64,000 nt of DNA from an uncultured Caldimonas sp. (GCF_946480305.1 NZ_CAMLJQ010000019.1:13501-77500); one strand, 5' to 3'. Positions 36,091 to 45,441 are shown, numbered from the stretch's first letter. Notes: generated from the letters alone by a model not told the origin. Numbers and translations: made by a program.

Positions 36091-37092
36091 CTACGGGTGC
36101 GTCGGCCAGCGGCCGGTCGCTGCCAGCTGGGGTGCAGGTTGCGGGGCCGACCAGCGCGGCGGCAGTGCATGCCGCAGCCACAGGGCCTCGTCCACTTCGA
36201 GTTGCAGCAGCCGCTCGGCGCCGTCGAAGGCAGCGACCTCCGGGCCGTCCCAGATCACGCGCGCCGAGCCGGTGAGCGACAGCAGGTGGCCGCGTTCGAA
36301 GTCGATGAACAGCAAGCCTGCACGCGGGTGCTCGGCAATGTTGCCCAGCGTGTTGAAGAAGTAGTTGCCGCGAAAGTCCGGCGCGGTCAGTACGGTGCGC
36401 GTGCCCTGGCGTTGCACGCGCACGAAACCGGGCCGGCCGCCGCGGTGCGAGACGTCCGCGCCGCCGGTGGTGTCACCGCGCAGCGCGGCGGTTGCGATGA
36501 AGAAGGTGTCGGCATCGCGCACCAGCGCCTCGGCCTCCGGGCCCAGCGCGGCGCCTTCATGCTCGGCCGCGACGGGTGGAGCGGTCGACAGCGCGCTGTC
36601 CCAGGGGGCGAGCGGCGCGCGTGTCTGTATGTATTGCGGGCAGTTGCCGAAACTCTGCTGCACCCGCACCGTGAAGCCTTCGGCATGCACGGCGAGCACT
36701 TCACCGTTCATGCGGTTGCGCCGGCGGGTCGGCAGCTCGATGCCGAGCAGCCCCAGCGGCGCCCCCACGCGCAGTTGCTGCGCCAGCGGGTCGCCCGCGG
36801 CGGGGAGTGTGCCGATGGCGAGCGTGCGTGCGTCCGGCGAGGCGGCGAACCCCGGCCGACCGACCAGCAGCGAGGCCCACGGGCGGCCCTGCGCATCGAC
36901 GCTGCCGGCCACCAGGAACGGCAGCTTCTCGAACAGCTCGCGGTGCTGCTCGGGCATGAAGTCGCGGATCACCTTGCGGCCGACCTGCGCCATGCGCTCG
37001 CGCAGGCCGGCCCGCGCCTGCAGCGACTGCTCGCCCGGGTGGAAGGGCTCGGCGTCGCCCGGCCAGCCGGGCAGGGGCGCGGTGTCCATCAT
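36091..37092 (-). CDS. Pyridoxamine 5'-phosphate oxidase-fold (PPOX) flavin-binding protein
   Basis: A 333-residue protein with a split-barrel flavin fold. The blocks LPFLVAGSVDAQGRPWASLLVGRPGF and, in a second half, RGNYFFNTLGNIAEHPRAGLLFIDFERGHLLSLTG are typical of COG3576-like PPOX proteins. Redox or FMN-binding role is inferred. ATG 37092 overlaps the GST stop by four bases (ATGA), so it is coupled to the upstream gst gene. It is co-regulated with it by the divergent LysR gene, if that arrangement is functional. Confidence 0.85.
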   Translation of the reverse strand: MMDTAPLPGWPGDAEPFHPGEQSLQARAGLRERMAQVGRKVIRDFMPEQHRELFEKLPFLVAGSVDAQGRPWASLLVGRPGFAASPDARTLAIGTLPAAGDPLAQQLRVGAPLGLLGIELPTRRRNRMNGEVLAVHAEGFTVRVQQSFGNCPQYIQTRAPLAPWDSALSTAPPVAAEHEGAALGPEAEALVRDADTFFIATAALRGDTTGGADVSHRGGRPGFVRVQRQGTRTVLTAPDFRGNYFFNTLGNIAEHPRAGLLFIDFERGHLLSLTGSARVIWDGPEVAAFDGAERLLQLEVDEALWLRHALPPRWSAPQPAPQLAATGRWPTHP

Positions 37093-37733
37093 GCGGCTCC
37101 GAGGGGGGTGGGCAGCGGCGAGCGCACCATCGGCACGAAGCCCGGCAGTGCTTCGATGCGCGCCAGCCACGCGCGCACGTGCGGGTAGGGCTCGAGCGAG
37201 ACGCCGCCCTCGGGGGCGTGCGCGGTGTAGGTGTACAGCGCAATGTCGGCGATCGTCGGGTGGTCGGCAGCCAAGTAATCGCGGTTGCCCAGGTGCTCGT
37301 TCATCACCTGGAACAACTGTGCGGCGATCTCGTGCATGCGCGGCTCCAGCGGGCGCTTGAACAGCACGGCCACTCGCGCGGCGCCAGGGCCCTGGGCCAG
37401 CTGGCCGGCGGCGATGCTGAGCCACTGCTGCACCCGGGCGGCGGTGGCGGGCTCCTGGGGCAGCCAGCGCCCGCTCGGGTCGTAGGCCCGTGCCAGGTAG
37501 ACGAGGATGGCATTGCTGTCCGGCAGCGTCAGCTCGCCGTCTTCGATCACCGGCACCTGGCCGAAGGGGTTGCGTGCGATGAACTCGGGCGTCTTGTGCT
37601 CGCGCCGCAGCAGGTCGACGTCGATGGCCTCGAACGGCAGGCCGAGCAGCGACAGGAACAACTCGGCGCGATGCGCGTGGCCTGACAGCGCAAAGCGGTA
37701 CAGGCGGATCGGGGCGGCGGGGCGTGGGGTCAT
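37089..37733 (-). CDS. Glutathione S-transferase
   Basis: A 214-residue cytosolic GST. N-terminal thioredoxin-like lobe: LYRFALSGHAHRAELFLSLLGLPFE, NPFGQVPVIEDGEL and the glutathione-binding LPDSNAILVYLA; C-terminal helical lobe ends ADHPTIADIALYTYTA. ATG 37733 has AAAGGAG seven bases upstream; a longer frame to 37775 lacks this. First gene of the gst-PPOX pair, divergent from a LysR regulator. Confidence 0.93.
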   Translation of the reverse strand: MTPRPAAPIRLYRFALSGHAHRAELFLSLLGLPFEAIDVDLLRREHKTPEFIARNPFGQVPVIEDGELTLPDSNAILVYLARAYDPSGRWLPQEPATAARVQQWLSIAAGQLAQGPGAARVAVLFKRPLEPRMHEIAAQLFQVMNEHLGNRDYLAADHPTIADIALYTYTAHAPEGGVSLEPYPHVRAWLARIEALPGFVPMVRSPLPTPLGAA

Positions 37734-37748
37734 GCGTGGCTCCTTTGA

Positions 37749-37818
37749 AACGGTGAACGCATGCATCTTGGCCATTCCGCGCGAGAACCGGAATCACCGC
37801 AGTTGACACTTCACCGTT
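37749..37818. promoter_or_regulatory. Divergent gst/lysR control region with 9-bp inverted pair
   Basis: AACGGTGAA (37749-37757) is the exact reverse complement of TTCACCGTT (37810-37818), with 52 bases between them, in the space between the divergent gst and lysR genes. TTGACA at 37803-37808 could be a -35 box for lysR. The pair may be LysR-binding half-sites, looped or bound as recognition and activation sites. Confidence 0.45.
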
Positions 37819-37838
37819 CCGCCGCGTGAAATGCCGCC

Positions 37839-38756
37839 ATGGACCGTCTCGACACGATGAAGGTGTTCGTCGCCGTGGCCGAAGCTGAAGGGTTTGCGGC
37901 GGCGGCTCGCCGGCTGCGCATGTCGCCGCCCGCCGTGACGCGGGCCGTCGTGGCGCTGGAGCAGCGCATCGGCGCGCGGCTGCTGCACCGCACGACGCGC
38001 AGCGTGCGGCTCACCGAAGCGGGCGAGCGCTTCCTGGCCGACTGCCGCCGGCTGCTGGCCGAGATCGACGAAGCCGAGGCCTCTGCGGGCGGCGCTCATG
38101 CGCAACCGCAGGGTCAGCTCACCGTCACGGCTTCAACGATGTTCGGCCGCATGTACGTGGCCCCGCTGCTGCTGGGTTTTCTGAGCGAGTACCCGCGCGT
38201 CACGGCCCGCGCGGTGTTTGTCGACCGCATCGTGAACCTGTTCGACGAAGGCCTGGACGTGGCGATCCGCATCGCGCGGCTGCCGGATTCGTCGCTCACG
38301 GCCGTGAGGGTGGGCGCGGTGCGCCGCGTGGTGGTGGCTTCGCCGGCATACCTGCGCGAGCGTGGCACCCCGGCCAGCCCGGCCGACCTGGCCATGCACG
38401 ACGCGATCGGCTTCACGCCGAGCGCCGGCATGCCGGCGCCCTGGGTGTTTCGCAGCGCGGACGGATCGGCGAGCGAAACCGCCGAACCCCGGGTGCGGCT
38501 CGAGGCGAATGCGGGCGAGGTCGGCATCCAGGCGGCGATCGCCGGCCACGGGTTGACGCGGGCGTTGTCGTACCAGGTGGCGCCGCACGTGCGTGCCGGC
38601 GAGTTGCAGATCGTGCTGGCCGACCATGAACCGCCGCCCATTCCCATCCACATCGTCTATCCGGAGGGGCGGCGCGCGGCGGCCAAGGTGCGCGCGTTCG
38701 TCGACTTTGCCGCCGAGCGACTGCGCGGCGACGCGCGGCTCACGCTCGATCTGTGA
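37839..38756 (+). CDS. LysR-type transcriptional regulator
   Basis: A 305-residue protein: winged helix-turn-helix MKVFVAVAEAEGFAAAARRLRMSPPAVTRAVVALEQRIG, then a periplasmic-binding-protein-like effector domain (residues about 90-300). It faces gst, so it is probably the regulator of the gst-PPOX pair. Effector unknown. Confidence 0.93.
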   Translation: MDRLDTMKVFVAVAEAEGFAAAARRLRMSPPAVTRAVVALEQRIGARLLHRTTRSVRLTEAGERFLADCRRLLAEIDEAEASAGGAHAQPQGQLTVTASTMFGRMYVAPLLLGFLSEYPRVTARAVFVDRIVNLFDEGLDVAIRIARLPDSSLTAVRVGAVRRVVVASPAYLRERGTPASPADLAMHDAIGFTPSAGMPAPWVFRSADGSASETAEPRVRLEANAGEVGIQAAIAGHGLTRALSYQVAPHVRAGELQIVLADHEPPPIPIHIVYPEGRRAAAKVRAFVDFAAERLRGDARLTLDL

Positions 38757-39090
38757 CGGTGCGCTGGCAAGTGCTTTCAGTGCTGCGGCGGCAGGCATAC
38801 CCGCCGATCGCGTGGCGTTGCGAGGGCGGCAACGAGCGCGTGCCCGTCGCCGCCGCTTTCAGTGCAACCGGCGGTATTGCTCCGACTCGCAGCGTGCTTG
38901 GCGCGCGATGTCCCGCCGACTCCCCCCGTCAGACCAGCCCAGGGCCCCGTTGATCGTTCGATGACAGCTGACCACCCTGGAAGGACTGCTTCCCGAGCGG
39001 CTTGTGCGAATCGTAACCAGCCGCGCGGTGCCGGTGTCGCCTGGGTGACAGGCGGGCCGCCCGATGCGACGGGTGGCGGTGGCCGCTGGC
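38757..39090. other. Gap between convergent lysR and tetR genes
   Basis: 334 bases. Open frames here are short and lack ribosome sites. I see no terminator with a T-run and no repeat. Confidence 0.4.
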
Positions 39091-39705
39091 TCACTTCCTG
39101 CCGCCACGCGGCGGCATGGCAGGGCGGGCAAACGCCGTCATCAGTGCGCGCACGGCGGCGGTCCACTCGTCGCGTGGCACCTGCGCGCCCGGTGCGCCGA
39201 CGCGCAGGGCCACGGCATTGAGGGCGCCGTTCAGCAGCGTTGCCAGCATCTCGCGGCTGCAGTTCACATCGATCGCGCCGGCGTCGATGGCCGCGTCGAC
39301 CCCCGCCCGCAGCGCGGCATAGCTGAGTTGCCGGTCCAGCGCCTCCCACCGCGCCCAGCCCAGCACGGTGGGCGCGTCGACGGCGAGGATGCGGCGCACG
39401 TCGGGGCGGGTCATGAAGTCGATCCATGCCACGGCGCCGAGCACCAGGGCTTCCACCGGGTCGTCCACGCCGGCGGTGGCCTGATCGACGCGCGGCACCG
39501 CCTGCTCGCTGAGTGCGAGGCAGACCGCTTCGAACAGCGCGGCCTTGTCGGCGAAGTGGTGGTAGAGCGCGCCGCGCCGCACGCCCGCGCCGGCGAGGAT
39601 GGCCTCGGTACCGGTCGCGGCATAGCCGTGCTCGGCAAACAGCGCATGCGCCGCGGCGATGAGCCGCGCGCGGGTGGCGGCAGAACGTTCGGGGTTGGTG
39701 GCCAT
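39091..39705 (-). CDS. TetR family transcriptional regulator
   Basis: A 204-residue repressor. N-terminal helix-turn-helix: ATRARLIAAAHALFAEHGYAATGTEAILAGAGVRRGALYHHFADKAALFEAV. ATG 39705 is chosen because the longer frame to 39747 would run through its own operator. The twin 13-bp palindromes just upstream are probably its binding sites, so it would repress itself and the divergent VOC gene. Ligand unknown. Confidence 0.93.
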   Translation of the reverse strand: MATNPERSAATRARLIAAAHALFAEHGYAATGTEAILAGAGVRRGALYHHFADKAALFEAVCLALSEQAVPRVDQATAGVDDPVEALVLGAVAWIDFMTRPDVRRILAVDAPTVLGWARWEALDRQLSYAALRAGVDAAIDAGAIDVNCSREMLATLLNGALNAVALRVGAPGAQVPRDEWTAAVRALMTAFARPAMPPRGGRK

Positions 39706-39722
39706 GCCTGAGATGCTATTTG

Positions 39723-39771
39723 ACAGACTGTCTGTCTGTAAATACATTGAGGAAACAGACAGACCGTTTGT
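39723..39771. promoter_or_regulatory. Twin TetR operators
   Basis: ACAGAC-T-GTCTGT at 39723-39735 is a perfect 13-bp palindrome. ACAGAC-C-GTTTGT at 39759-39771 is the same sequence with one mismatch. Their centres are 36 bases apart, between the tetR start (39705) and the VOC gene start (39789). The size and position are typical of TetR operators. Confidence 0.75.
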
Positions 39772-39788
39772 TTTGTGAAAGGACCGCC

Positions 39789-40205
39789 ATGCACTGCACC
39801 GACCGCTACCCGATCATCGTCACCCCGCGCAAAAACGACTGCCGGGACTTCTGGTGCCGTCACCTCGGTTTCCAGGTCGGCTTCGACAGCCAGTGGTTCA
39901 CGTGGCTCAGCAGCGCCGATGGTTCCGCCTCGATCGCCTTCATGACGCCCGATCACCCCTCGGCGCCTCCCGGGCCCGAGCCGTTCTCCGGCCGGGGCCT
40001 GTGCTTCGAGCTGCAGGTCGACGACGCCGATGAGGCCCACAGCGACATCACCGCGACCGGGTTGCACGCCGAGTACCCGCTGACCACCGAGCCCTTCGGC
40101 CAGCGTCGCTTCGGCTTCACCGACCCATCGGGCCTGTGGGTCGACGTGGTGCAGCAGGTCGATCCGCAGGCCGGATGGTGGGACCGCTACCTGCAGCCTG
40201 CCTGA
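39789..40205 (+). CDS. VOC (glyoxalase/bleomycin-resistance-like) protein
   Basis: A 138-residue protein with the VOC fold: RYPIIVTPRKNDCRDFWCRHLGFQVGFDSQW, a middle strand (CFELQVDDADEAHSDI) and a C-terminal metal-region block, FGQRRFGFTDPSGLWVDVVQQ. Members include glyoxalases, dioxygenases and drug-binding proteins. ATG 39789 has AAAGGA upstream. It lies divergent to tetR across two operators, so repression by that regulator is likely. Confidence 0.88.
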   Translation: MHCTDRYPIIVTPRKNDCRDFWCRHLGFQVGFDSQWFTWLSSADGSASIAFMTPDHPSAPPGPEPFSGRGLCFELQVDDADEAHSDITATGLHAEYPLTTEPFGQRRFGFTDPSGLWVDVVQQVDPQAGWWDRYLQPA

Positions 40206-40282
40206 TGGCCCGCGCAGTGCGAGTGCCGCCGGGCCGATAGACTCGCCCCGTTTGCCGTCCAACGGCGTGACCCCTTGTGTCG

Positions 40283-41803
40283 ATGAACCTCTACACCGCC
40301 TTGCGTGCCGGCTTTCCTGCCGACCTCGATACCGTTGCCATCGAAACCGATCAGGGCCTGCACTACCGCTGGCGCGACCTCGAGCGCGGCAGCGCGATGA
40401 TCGCGAACCTGCTCGCCTCGCTCGACCTGCCCGAAGGCGCGCGCGTCGCGGTGCAGACGGAAAAATCCGTCGAGGCGCTGATGCTCTACCTCGCGGTGCT
40501 GCGCGCAGGCTACGTGTACCTGCCCCTCAACACCGCCTATCAGCAAAGCGAGCTCGAATACTTCATCGGCAATGCCGAGCCCAGCGTGGTCGTGTGCGCC
40601 GGCCGCAACTTCTCGTGGGTGAGCAAGCTCGCGTTCAAGGCCGGCACGCGCAGCGTGTTCACGCTCAACGAAGACCGCAGCGGCACGCTGCTCGAACGCG
40701 CCTCGCATTGCGCGGACGTGCATCAACCCGTCGACCGCGCGGCGGACGATCTCGCCTGCATCCTCTACACCAGCGGCACCACCGGGCGCAGCAAGGGCGC
40801 GATGCTCACGCACGGCAACATGCTCAGCAATGCGCTCACGCTCAAGAGCTACTGGGACTGGCAGCCGGGCGACGTGCTGATCCACGCACTGCCCATCTTC
40901 CACGTGCACGGCCTGTTCGTCGCGATCCACGGCGCGCTGCTCAACGGCAGCAAGATGATCTGGCTCGGCAAGTTCGAGCCGCGCGCCGTCATCGAGCACC
41001 TGCCGCGTGCCACCGTCTTCATGGGCGTGCCCACGCTCTACGTGCGCCTGCTCGGCGAGCCGGGCCTGACGCGCGATGCCTGCCGCTCCATGCGGCTCTT
41101 CATCAGCGGCTCCGCGCCGCTGCTGCTCGAGACCTTCCGTGAGTTCCAGCAGCGCACCGGCCACACCATCCTCGAGCGCTACGGCATGAGCGAGACGGTG
41201 ATGCTCACCTCCAACCCCTGCCGCGCAGAAGACGGCGAGCGCATCGGCGGCACGGTGGGCAAGCCGCTGCCCGGCGTGGGCGTGCGTGTGGTCGACGATG
41301 CGGGTGCACCGTGCGCCGCCGGCGAGATCGGCAATGTGCAGGTGCGCGGGCCCAACGTCTTCAAAGGCTATTGGCGCATGCCCGAGAAGACCGCCGAAGA
41401 GTTCACCGCCGACGGCTGGTTCAAGACCGGCGACGTCGGCCGCTTCGACGAACGCGGCTACCTCACCATCGTCGGTCGCAGCAAGGACCTCATCATCAGC
41501 GGCGGCTACAACGTCTACCCCGCCGAGATCGAGGGCTACCTCAACGAGATGGACGGCGTGGCCGAGTCCGCCGTCGTCGGCGTGCCCCACCCCGACTTCG
41601 GCGAAGCCGTGATCGCCATCGTCGTGCCCAAGCCCCGCGTGCAGCTCGATGCCGGCGCGATGGTCGCATCACTGAAGCAACGCATCGCCAACTTCAAGGT
41701 GCCCAAGCACGTGTTCATCGCCGGCGAGTTGCCGCGCAACACGATGGGGAAGGTGCAGAAGAACCTGCTGCGCGAGGCGCATCAGAGGGCGTTTCTCGCA
41801 TGA
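40283..41803 (+). CDS. matB: Malonyl-CoA synthetase (MatB-like) / AMP-dependent acid-CoA ligase
   Basis: 506 residues. ANL-superfamily signatures: LYTSGTTGRSKGAMLTHGN (P-loop), ERYGMSETVMLTSNP, GWFKTGDVGRFDERGYL, and the acyl-transfer Lys in RNTMGKVQKNLL. The MLTSNP block and GTVGKPLPGVGVRVV favour malonyl-CoA synthetase (MatB/ACSF3) over longer-chain acid ligases, but the substrate is inferred. No malonyl-CoA decarboxylase is adjacent. Start is ATG 40283 or GTG 40277; neither has a good ribosome site. It overlaps the following lipoprotein gene by four bases. Confidence 0.85.
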   Translation: MNLYTALRAGFPADLDTVAIETDQGLHYRWRDLERGSAMIANLLASLDLPEGARVAVQTEKSVEALMLYLAVLRAGYVYLPLNTAYQQSELEYFIGNAEPSVVVCAGRNFSWVSKLAFKAGTRSVFTLNEDRSGTLLERASHCADVHQPVDRAADDLACILYTSGTTGRSKGAMLTHGNMLSNALTLKSYWDWQPGDVLIHALPIFHVHGLFVAIHGALLNGSKMIWLGKFEPRAVIEHLPRATVFMGVPTLYVRLLGEPGLTRDACRSMRLFISGSAPLLLETFREFQQRTGHTILERYGMSETVMLTSNPCRAEDGERIGGTVGKPLPGVGVRVVDDAGAPCAAGEIGNVQVRGPNVFKGYWRMPEKTAEEFTADGWFKTGDVGRFDERGYLTIVGRSKDLIISGGYNVYPAEIEGYLNEMDGVAESAVVGVPHPDFGEAVIAIVVPKPRVQLDAGAMVASLKQRIANFKVPKHVFIAGELPRNTMGKVQKNLLREAHQRAFLA

Positions 41804-42336
41804 CAGGTCTGCGCTTGAGGGCAGGGGCGGTACTGCTCCTTGGTGCTTCAGTGCTGCCACTTGCAGCCTGTTCATCCAGCGAGAAACAGTTGACGGCCGA
41901 GCGCCTGGCTGTAGAGCTTCGCGAGCGAGGGGCGCAGGACGTGCTCAGCCGCTACTTTCCGTGCGATGCCTACGAAGGCTCCGGCTATGAGCAGGTTGCG
42001 CAGGGGTCCGGCGTCTGGGTGCAGTTGGCGACGCAACTGCTCGAACATTCCGACGCCTGCTACACGACTGGCCTGCAGGACGCGCTGGGCAGCGCGATGC
42101 AGGCGGCGCCGGAGAACGTGCTGCCTTATGTCGGCCGCAACGCGCAGCTGGCACCCGAGCGCATCTGCCTGCCTTTCATTTCCGCGGAGATCCCGACCGC
42201 TGAACAACTCAAGCCGCTCAGCCTGGCGCGGGGCAAGATCGAACCGGTGCGCGAACCCCGCCTGCAGGCGCAGCGCGACGCATGCCTGGCGGAGATCCAA
42301 CGGGTCGAACGGATGATCCTGGGCCACAGGCCCTAG
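41800..42336 (+). CDS. Hypothetical lipoprotein
   Basis: A 178-residue protein with a lipoprotein signal peptide: MTGLRLRAGAVLLL then a lipobox LAAC-S at about residues 21-24. The mature part is acidic and holds three Cys (FPCDAY, ACYTT, RICLPF) and no known domain. ATG 41800 overlaps the matB stop by four bases (ATGA), so the two are translationally coupled. Function unknown. Confidence 0.8.
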   Translation: MTGLRLRAGAVLLLGASVLPLAACSSSEKQLTAERLAVELRERGAQDVLSRYFPCDAYEGSGYEQVAQGSGVWVQLATQLLEHSDACYTTGLQDALGSAMQAAPENVLPYVGRNAQLAPERICLPFISAEIPTAEQLKPLSLARGKIEPVREPRLQAQRDACLAEIQRVERMILGHRP

Positions 42337-42342
42337 CAGCGG

Positions 42343-44325
42343 TCACGGGCTGTGCGCGGCGGTCTCGGCAGGCCCCGGCCACGAAGAGCCTTCGAGCGAC
42401 CGGGCCGCCGAGGCGTCGTGCGGTTGTGCGCGGGGCAGCGCGAAGTAGAAGCACGCGCCGCCGCCCGGCTGACCCTCGGCCCACACCCGCCCGCCATGGC
42501 GCGACACCACGCGTTTGACGATCGACAGGCCGATACCGGTGCCGGGAAAGTCCGCCGCCGAATGCAGGCGCTGGAACACGCCGAACAGCCGGTCGGCCTG
42601 GCGCATGTCGAAGCCGGTGCCGTTGTCGCGCACGCTGTAGACGATCTCCTGCTCATGCGTTTCGGCGCGCACGGTCACTTGCGGGTGCGGCGTGCGTCGG
42701 CTGAACTTCACCGCGTTGCTCAACAGGTTCTGCCACACCTGCCGCAGCAGCAGCGCATCGCCCTGTGTCCCGGGCAGCGAGCCGATGTCGAAGTGCACCT
42801 CCGGGGCAGGGGGGGCAGTCTGCTGCAAGGAGCCCGTCACGTCGGCCACGGTGTCGACGACGAGGGCGTGCATGTCCACGGGTTGCAGGTGCAGCGCCTG
42901 CTGCTCCACGCGCGCCAGCACGAGCAGCTCGTCGACCAGCTTCACGAGCCGCTCGCATTCCGACTCGACCAGCGACAGCATCTGGCGCGAGCGGGGGTCG
43001 ATCTGCAAGCCTGCGCGCTCGGCCACCATGCGTGCAGCGGCACCGATGGAGTTGATCGGGCCCTTCAGGTCATGGGAGACGGTGCGGCTGAAGCTGCGCA
43101 TGTCCGCATTGGCCTGTTCGAGCGCCTCGGTGCGTTCGGTCACGCGTGCCTCGAGCGTGGCGGTGAGGGCCATCAGCTCGCGCTCGCGTTGGCGCAACTG
43201 CGTGACCAGCGCCGTCAGCGAGGTGGCCAGCTGTGCCACCTCCTGCGGGCCGTCGGTGCCGGCGGCACCCGGTTCCGCCTGGGCCCCGCCGGCCAGCGCT
43301 TCCGCACGGCGCACCACGCGCTGCAGTGGTGCCGTCAACCAACCCGCGAGCCACCAGCCGAGCAGGCCGAACGCCACGACACCGACGAGCCCGAAGCCCC
43401 AGATCTGCCGCTGCAACTGCACGGCCGTCGCCACGGCGGTGTCTGCTGGCTGCCGCACCAGCACCGTCCATCCCAGGCCGGGGAAGTCGAGTTCACCATC
43501 GCTGCGCGCGGCTGCCGTCAGGTACTCCTGGCCGTCGGCCCAGCGCATCACCTGGGGCCCGCCCGCGAGCACGGTCTCAACGGCGGCAGGCTCCAGGTGT
43601 CTCGGGGCGCTGCGCGGGCCCAGCAGCAGCTCGCCCGCGCGGGTCACCACGACGATCTCCACCTTGCGCGACGCTTCGATCGGTTCGAGCACCTCGTGGC
43701 TGACCTGGCGCGCCCACTCCCAGCTGAGGTGCGCGCCCAGCACCCCGGTGAGCCGGTCGCCGTCGCGGATGGGAGCGGACACGTCCACCAGCCGCAGCGG
43801 CTCACCGCTCGGTGCAGTGGGCAACAGGCTGGCGAGCAGCACCGCGTCGTGCACGTCGCCCGCGAAGGGCCGCGCCCTGCCTTCGACGAACCACGGGCGC
43901 TGCGAGACGTCGCGACCCTCGAGCACGCCGTTGGTCGCAGCCACGACGCTCCCGCCCGGCTCCGCGACGCCGATCCACGCGTAGTGCCCGAAGGTCTTCT
44001 GCAGCTGGTCGACCGCCCGCCGCCACGGCGCGGCGTCGAGCGACGGATCGGGCGCGAGGCTCAGGCTCGCCAGGTTGCGTATCTCGCGGTGCCGCTCGGC
44101 CATCCCCATCTCCAGCGTCGACGACATCTGCTGCGCGAGATGCGACAGGCTGCGGCCCGCATCGGCCATCACCTGCCGATGCGCCCAGTTGCCGGAACCC
44201 CACCCGACGACGGAGAACACGATGAGCGCCAGCGCACCGAACGCGATGCTCGTGCGCATGCGTGTCGTGAGACCGGCGTGCGAACCGGCTGCGAGGCGAG
44301 GGTGGGATGGAAGGGGGGACTGCAT
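42343..44325 (-). CDS. Sensor histidine kinase with periplasmic dCACHE-like domain
   Basis: A 660-residue inner-membrane protein. A first span at about 25-47, a large periplasmic sensing domain (about 50-295, with the YAWIGVAEPGGSVVAATNG and RPWFVEGRA blocks typical of CACHE), a second span near 300-325, a HAMP linker and a coiled segment. HisKA has FSRTVSHDLKGPINSIGA (phospho-His) and HATPase has NLLSNAVKFS (N box) and GTGIGLSIVKR (G box). No cognate response regulator is adjacent; the ligand is unknown. Divergent from a LysR gene across 150 bases. Confidence 0.92.
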   Translation of the reverse strand: MQSPLPSHPRLAAGSHAGLTTRMRTSIAFGALALIVFSVVGWGSGNWAHRQVMADAGRSLSHLAQQMSSTLEMGMAERHREIRNLASLSLAPDPSLDAAPWRRAVDQLQKTFGHYAWIGVAEPGGSVVAATNGVLEGRDVSQRPWFVEGRARPFAGDVHDAVLLASLLPTAPSGEPLRLVDVSAPIRDGDRLTGVLGAHLSWEWARQVSHEVLEPIEASRKVEIVVVTRAGELLLGPRSAPRHLEPAAVETVLAGGPQVMRWADGQEYLTAAARSDGELDFPGLGWTVLVRQPADTAVATAVQLQRQIWGFGLVGVVAFGLLGWWLAGWLTAPLQRVVRRAEALAGGAQAEPGAAGTDGPQEVAQLATSLTALVTQLRQRERELMALTATLEARVTERTEALEQANADMRSFSRTVSHDLKGPINSIGAAARMVAERAGLQIDPRSRQMLSLVESECERLVKLVDELLVLARVEQQALHLQPVDMHALVVDTVADVTGSLQQTAPPAPEVHFDIGSLPGTQGDALLLRQVWQNLLSNAVKFSRRTPHPQVTVRAETHEQEIVYSVRDNGTGFDMRQADRLFGVFQRLHSAADFPGTGIGLSIVKRVVSRHGGRVWAEGQPGGGACFYFALPRAQPHDASAARSLEGSSWPGPAETAAHSP

Positions 44326-44475
44326 CGTCGTCGTGGCCGCGGCCGCTCATGCAAGTGGAGCGCGGGTGCTTCCCGGCGGCCGTAACATGATGTTGCCCGC
44401 CTCCCGGTCATTTGCGACCCTGGCAACCTTCACAGGTGAACAATCGCGGGCGCCCTTGCGCACCGGAGCCCGCAC

Positions 44476-45441
44476 GTGAACCTGCGTTTTGTCGAAGCCT
44501 TCTACTGGGTCGCCACCTTCAAGAGCATGACGCGCGCGGCCGAGAAGTTGTCGCTCACCCAAGGCGCCATCTCCAGCCGCGTCGCATGCCTCGAGCAGGA
44601 GCTGGGCACCAGCCTGATCGACCGGCGCGACAAGCAGCTGCGCCTCACGGCGAGCGGGCAGCGCTTCCTGTCGTATGCCGAGCGTTTCCTGACGATGCAG
44701 CGCCAGCTGCGGCGCGAGATGGGCTCGCCCGAGCAGAGCGCGACCAACCTGCGCATCGGGGCGATCGAATCGGTGCTGCACACCTGGCTCGTGCCGCTGC
44801 TCGACCGCCTGCGCGAAGACAGCCCCCAAGTGGAGCTGGAGCTGACGATCGAGATGACGCCGGTGATCCTCGAGCAGCTCAAGCGCGGCAGCCTCGACCT
44901 CGTGTTCGCCGCCGCGCCACTGGCCGCCGATGGCGTGCGCAGCGTGGCGCTGCCGCCGTTGGAGATGGTGTTCGTCGGCGGTGCTCATCTCGGCGCGCGG
45001 CGCGTGCACGAGCTGCAGGATCTCGCCGACCAGGAGCTGCTCACCTTCCAGCGCGGCTCGCAGCCGCACGTCGGGCTCGTGGACCTGCTGCGCTCGCAGG
45101 GCGTGAAGCCGCGCAAGCTGCATTCGGTGTCATCGATCTCGGCGATGCAGAAGCTGCTCGAAAGCGGCCTCGGCATCGCGACGCTGCCATATGAAGCGGC
45201 CCGCAACTTCATCACCCACGACCCGCGCTTCGTGATGCTCAAGTGCGCGACGCCGCTGCCGCCGTTGCCGGTGCACGCGAGCTATCGCAGCGGCCCCACG
45301 TCCACCGCCATCGAGGTGATCGTCGACGACGCGCTGCAGTTCGTGAGCCGCGTCACACCCGGCTCTGCCGGGCGCACCAAAAAGGTTGCCAGCGCACCGG
45401 CACGGCGCAGAAAGACCCAGGCCGGTCATCAAATTTCTTGA
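44476..45441 (+). CDS. LysR-type transcriptional regulator of the TRAP operon
   Basis: A 321-residue protein with helix-turn-helix FVEAFYWVATFKSMTRAAEKLSLTQGAISSRVACLEQELG and effector-binding domain. It ends 88 bases before a DUF1445 gene and the TRAP transporter on the same strand, so it may regulate them. The extreme C-terminus is a basic Ala/Lys/Arg tail. Effector unknown. Confidence 0.93.
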   Translation: MNLRFVEAFYWVATFKSMTRAAEKLSLTQGAISSRVACLEQELGTSLIDRRDKQLRLTASGQRFLSYAERFLTMQRQLRREMGSPEQSATNLRIGAIESVLHTWLVPLLDRLREDSPQVELELTIEMTPVILEQLKRGSLDLVFAAAPLAADGVRSVALPPLEMVFVGGAHLGARRVHELQDLADQELLTFQRGSQPHVGLVDLLRSQGVKPRKLHSVSSISAMQKLLESGLGIATLPYEAARNFITHDPRFVMLKCATPLPPLPVHASYRSGPTSTAIEVIVDDALQFVSRVTPGSAGRTKKVASAPARRRKTQAGHQIS

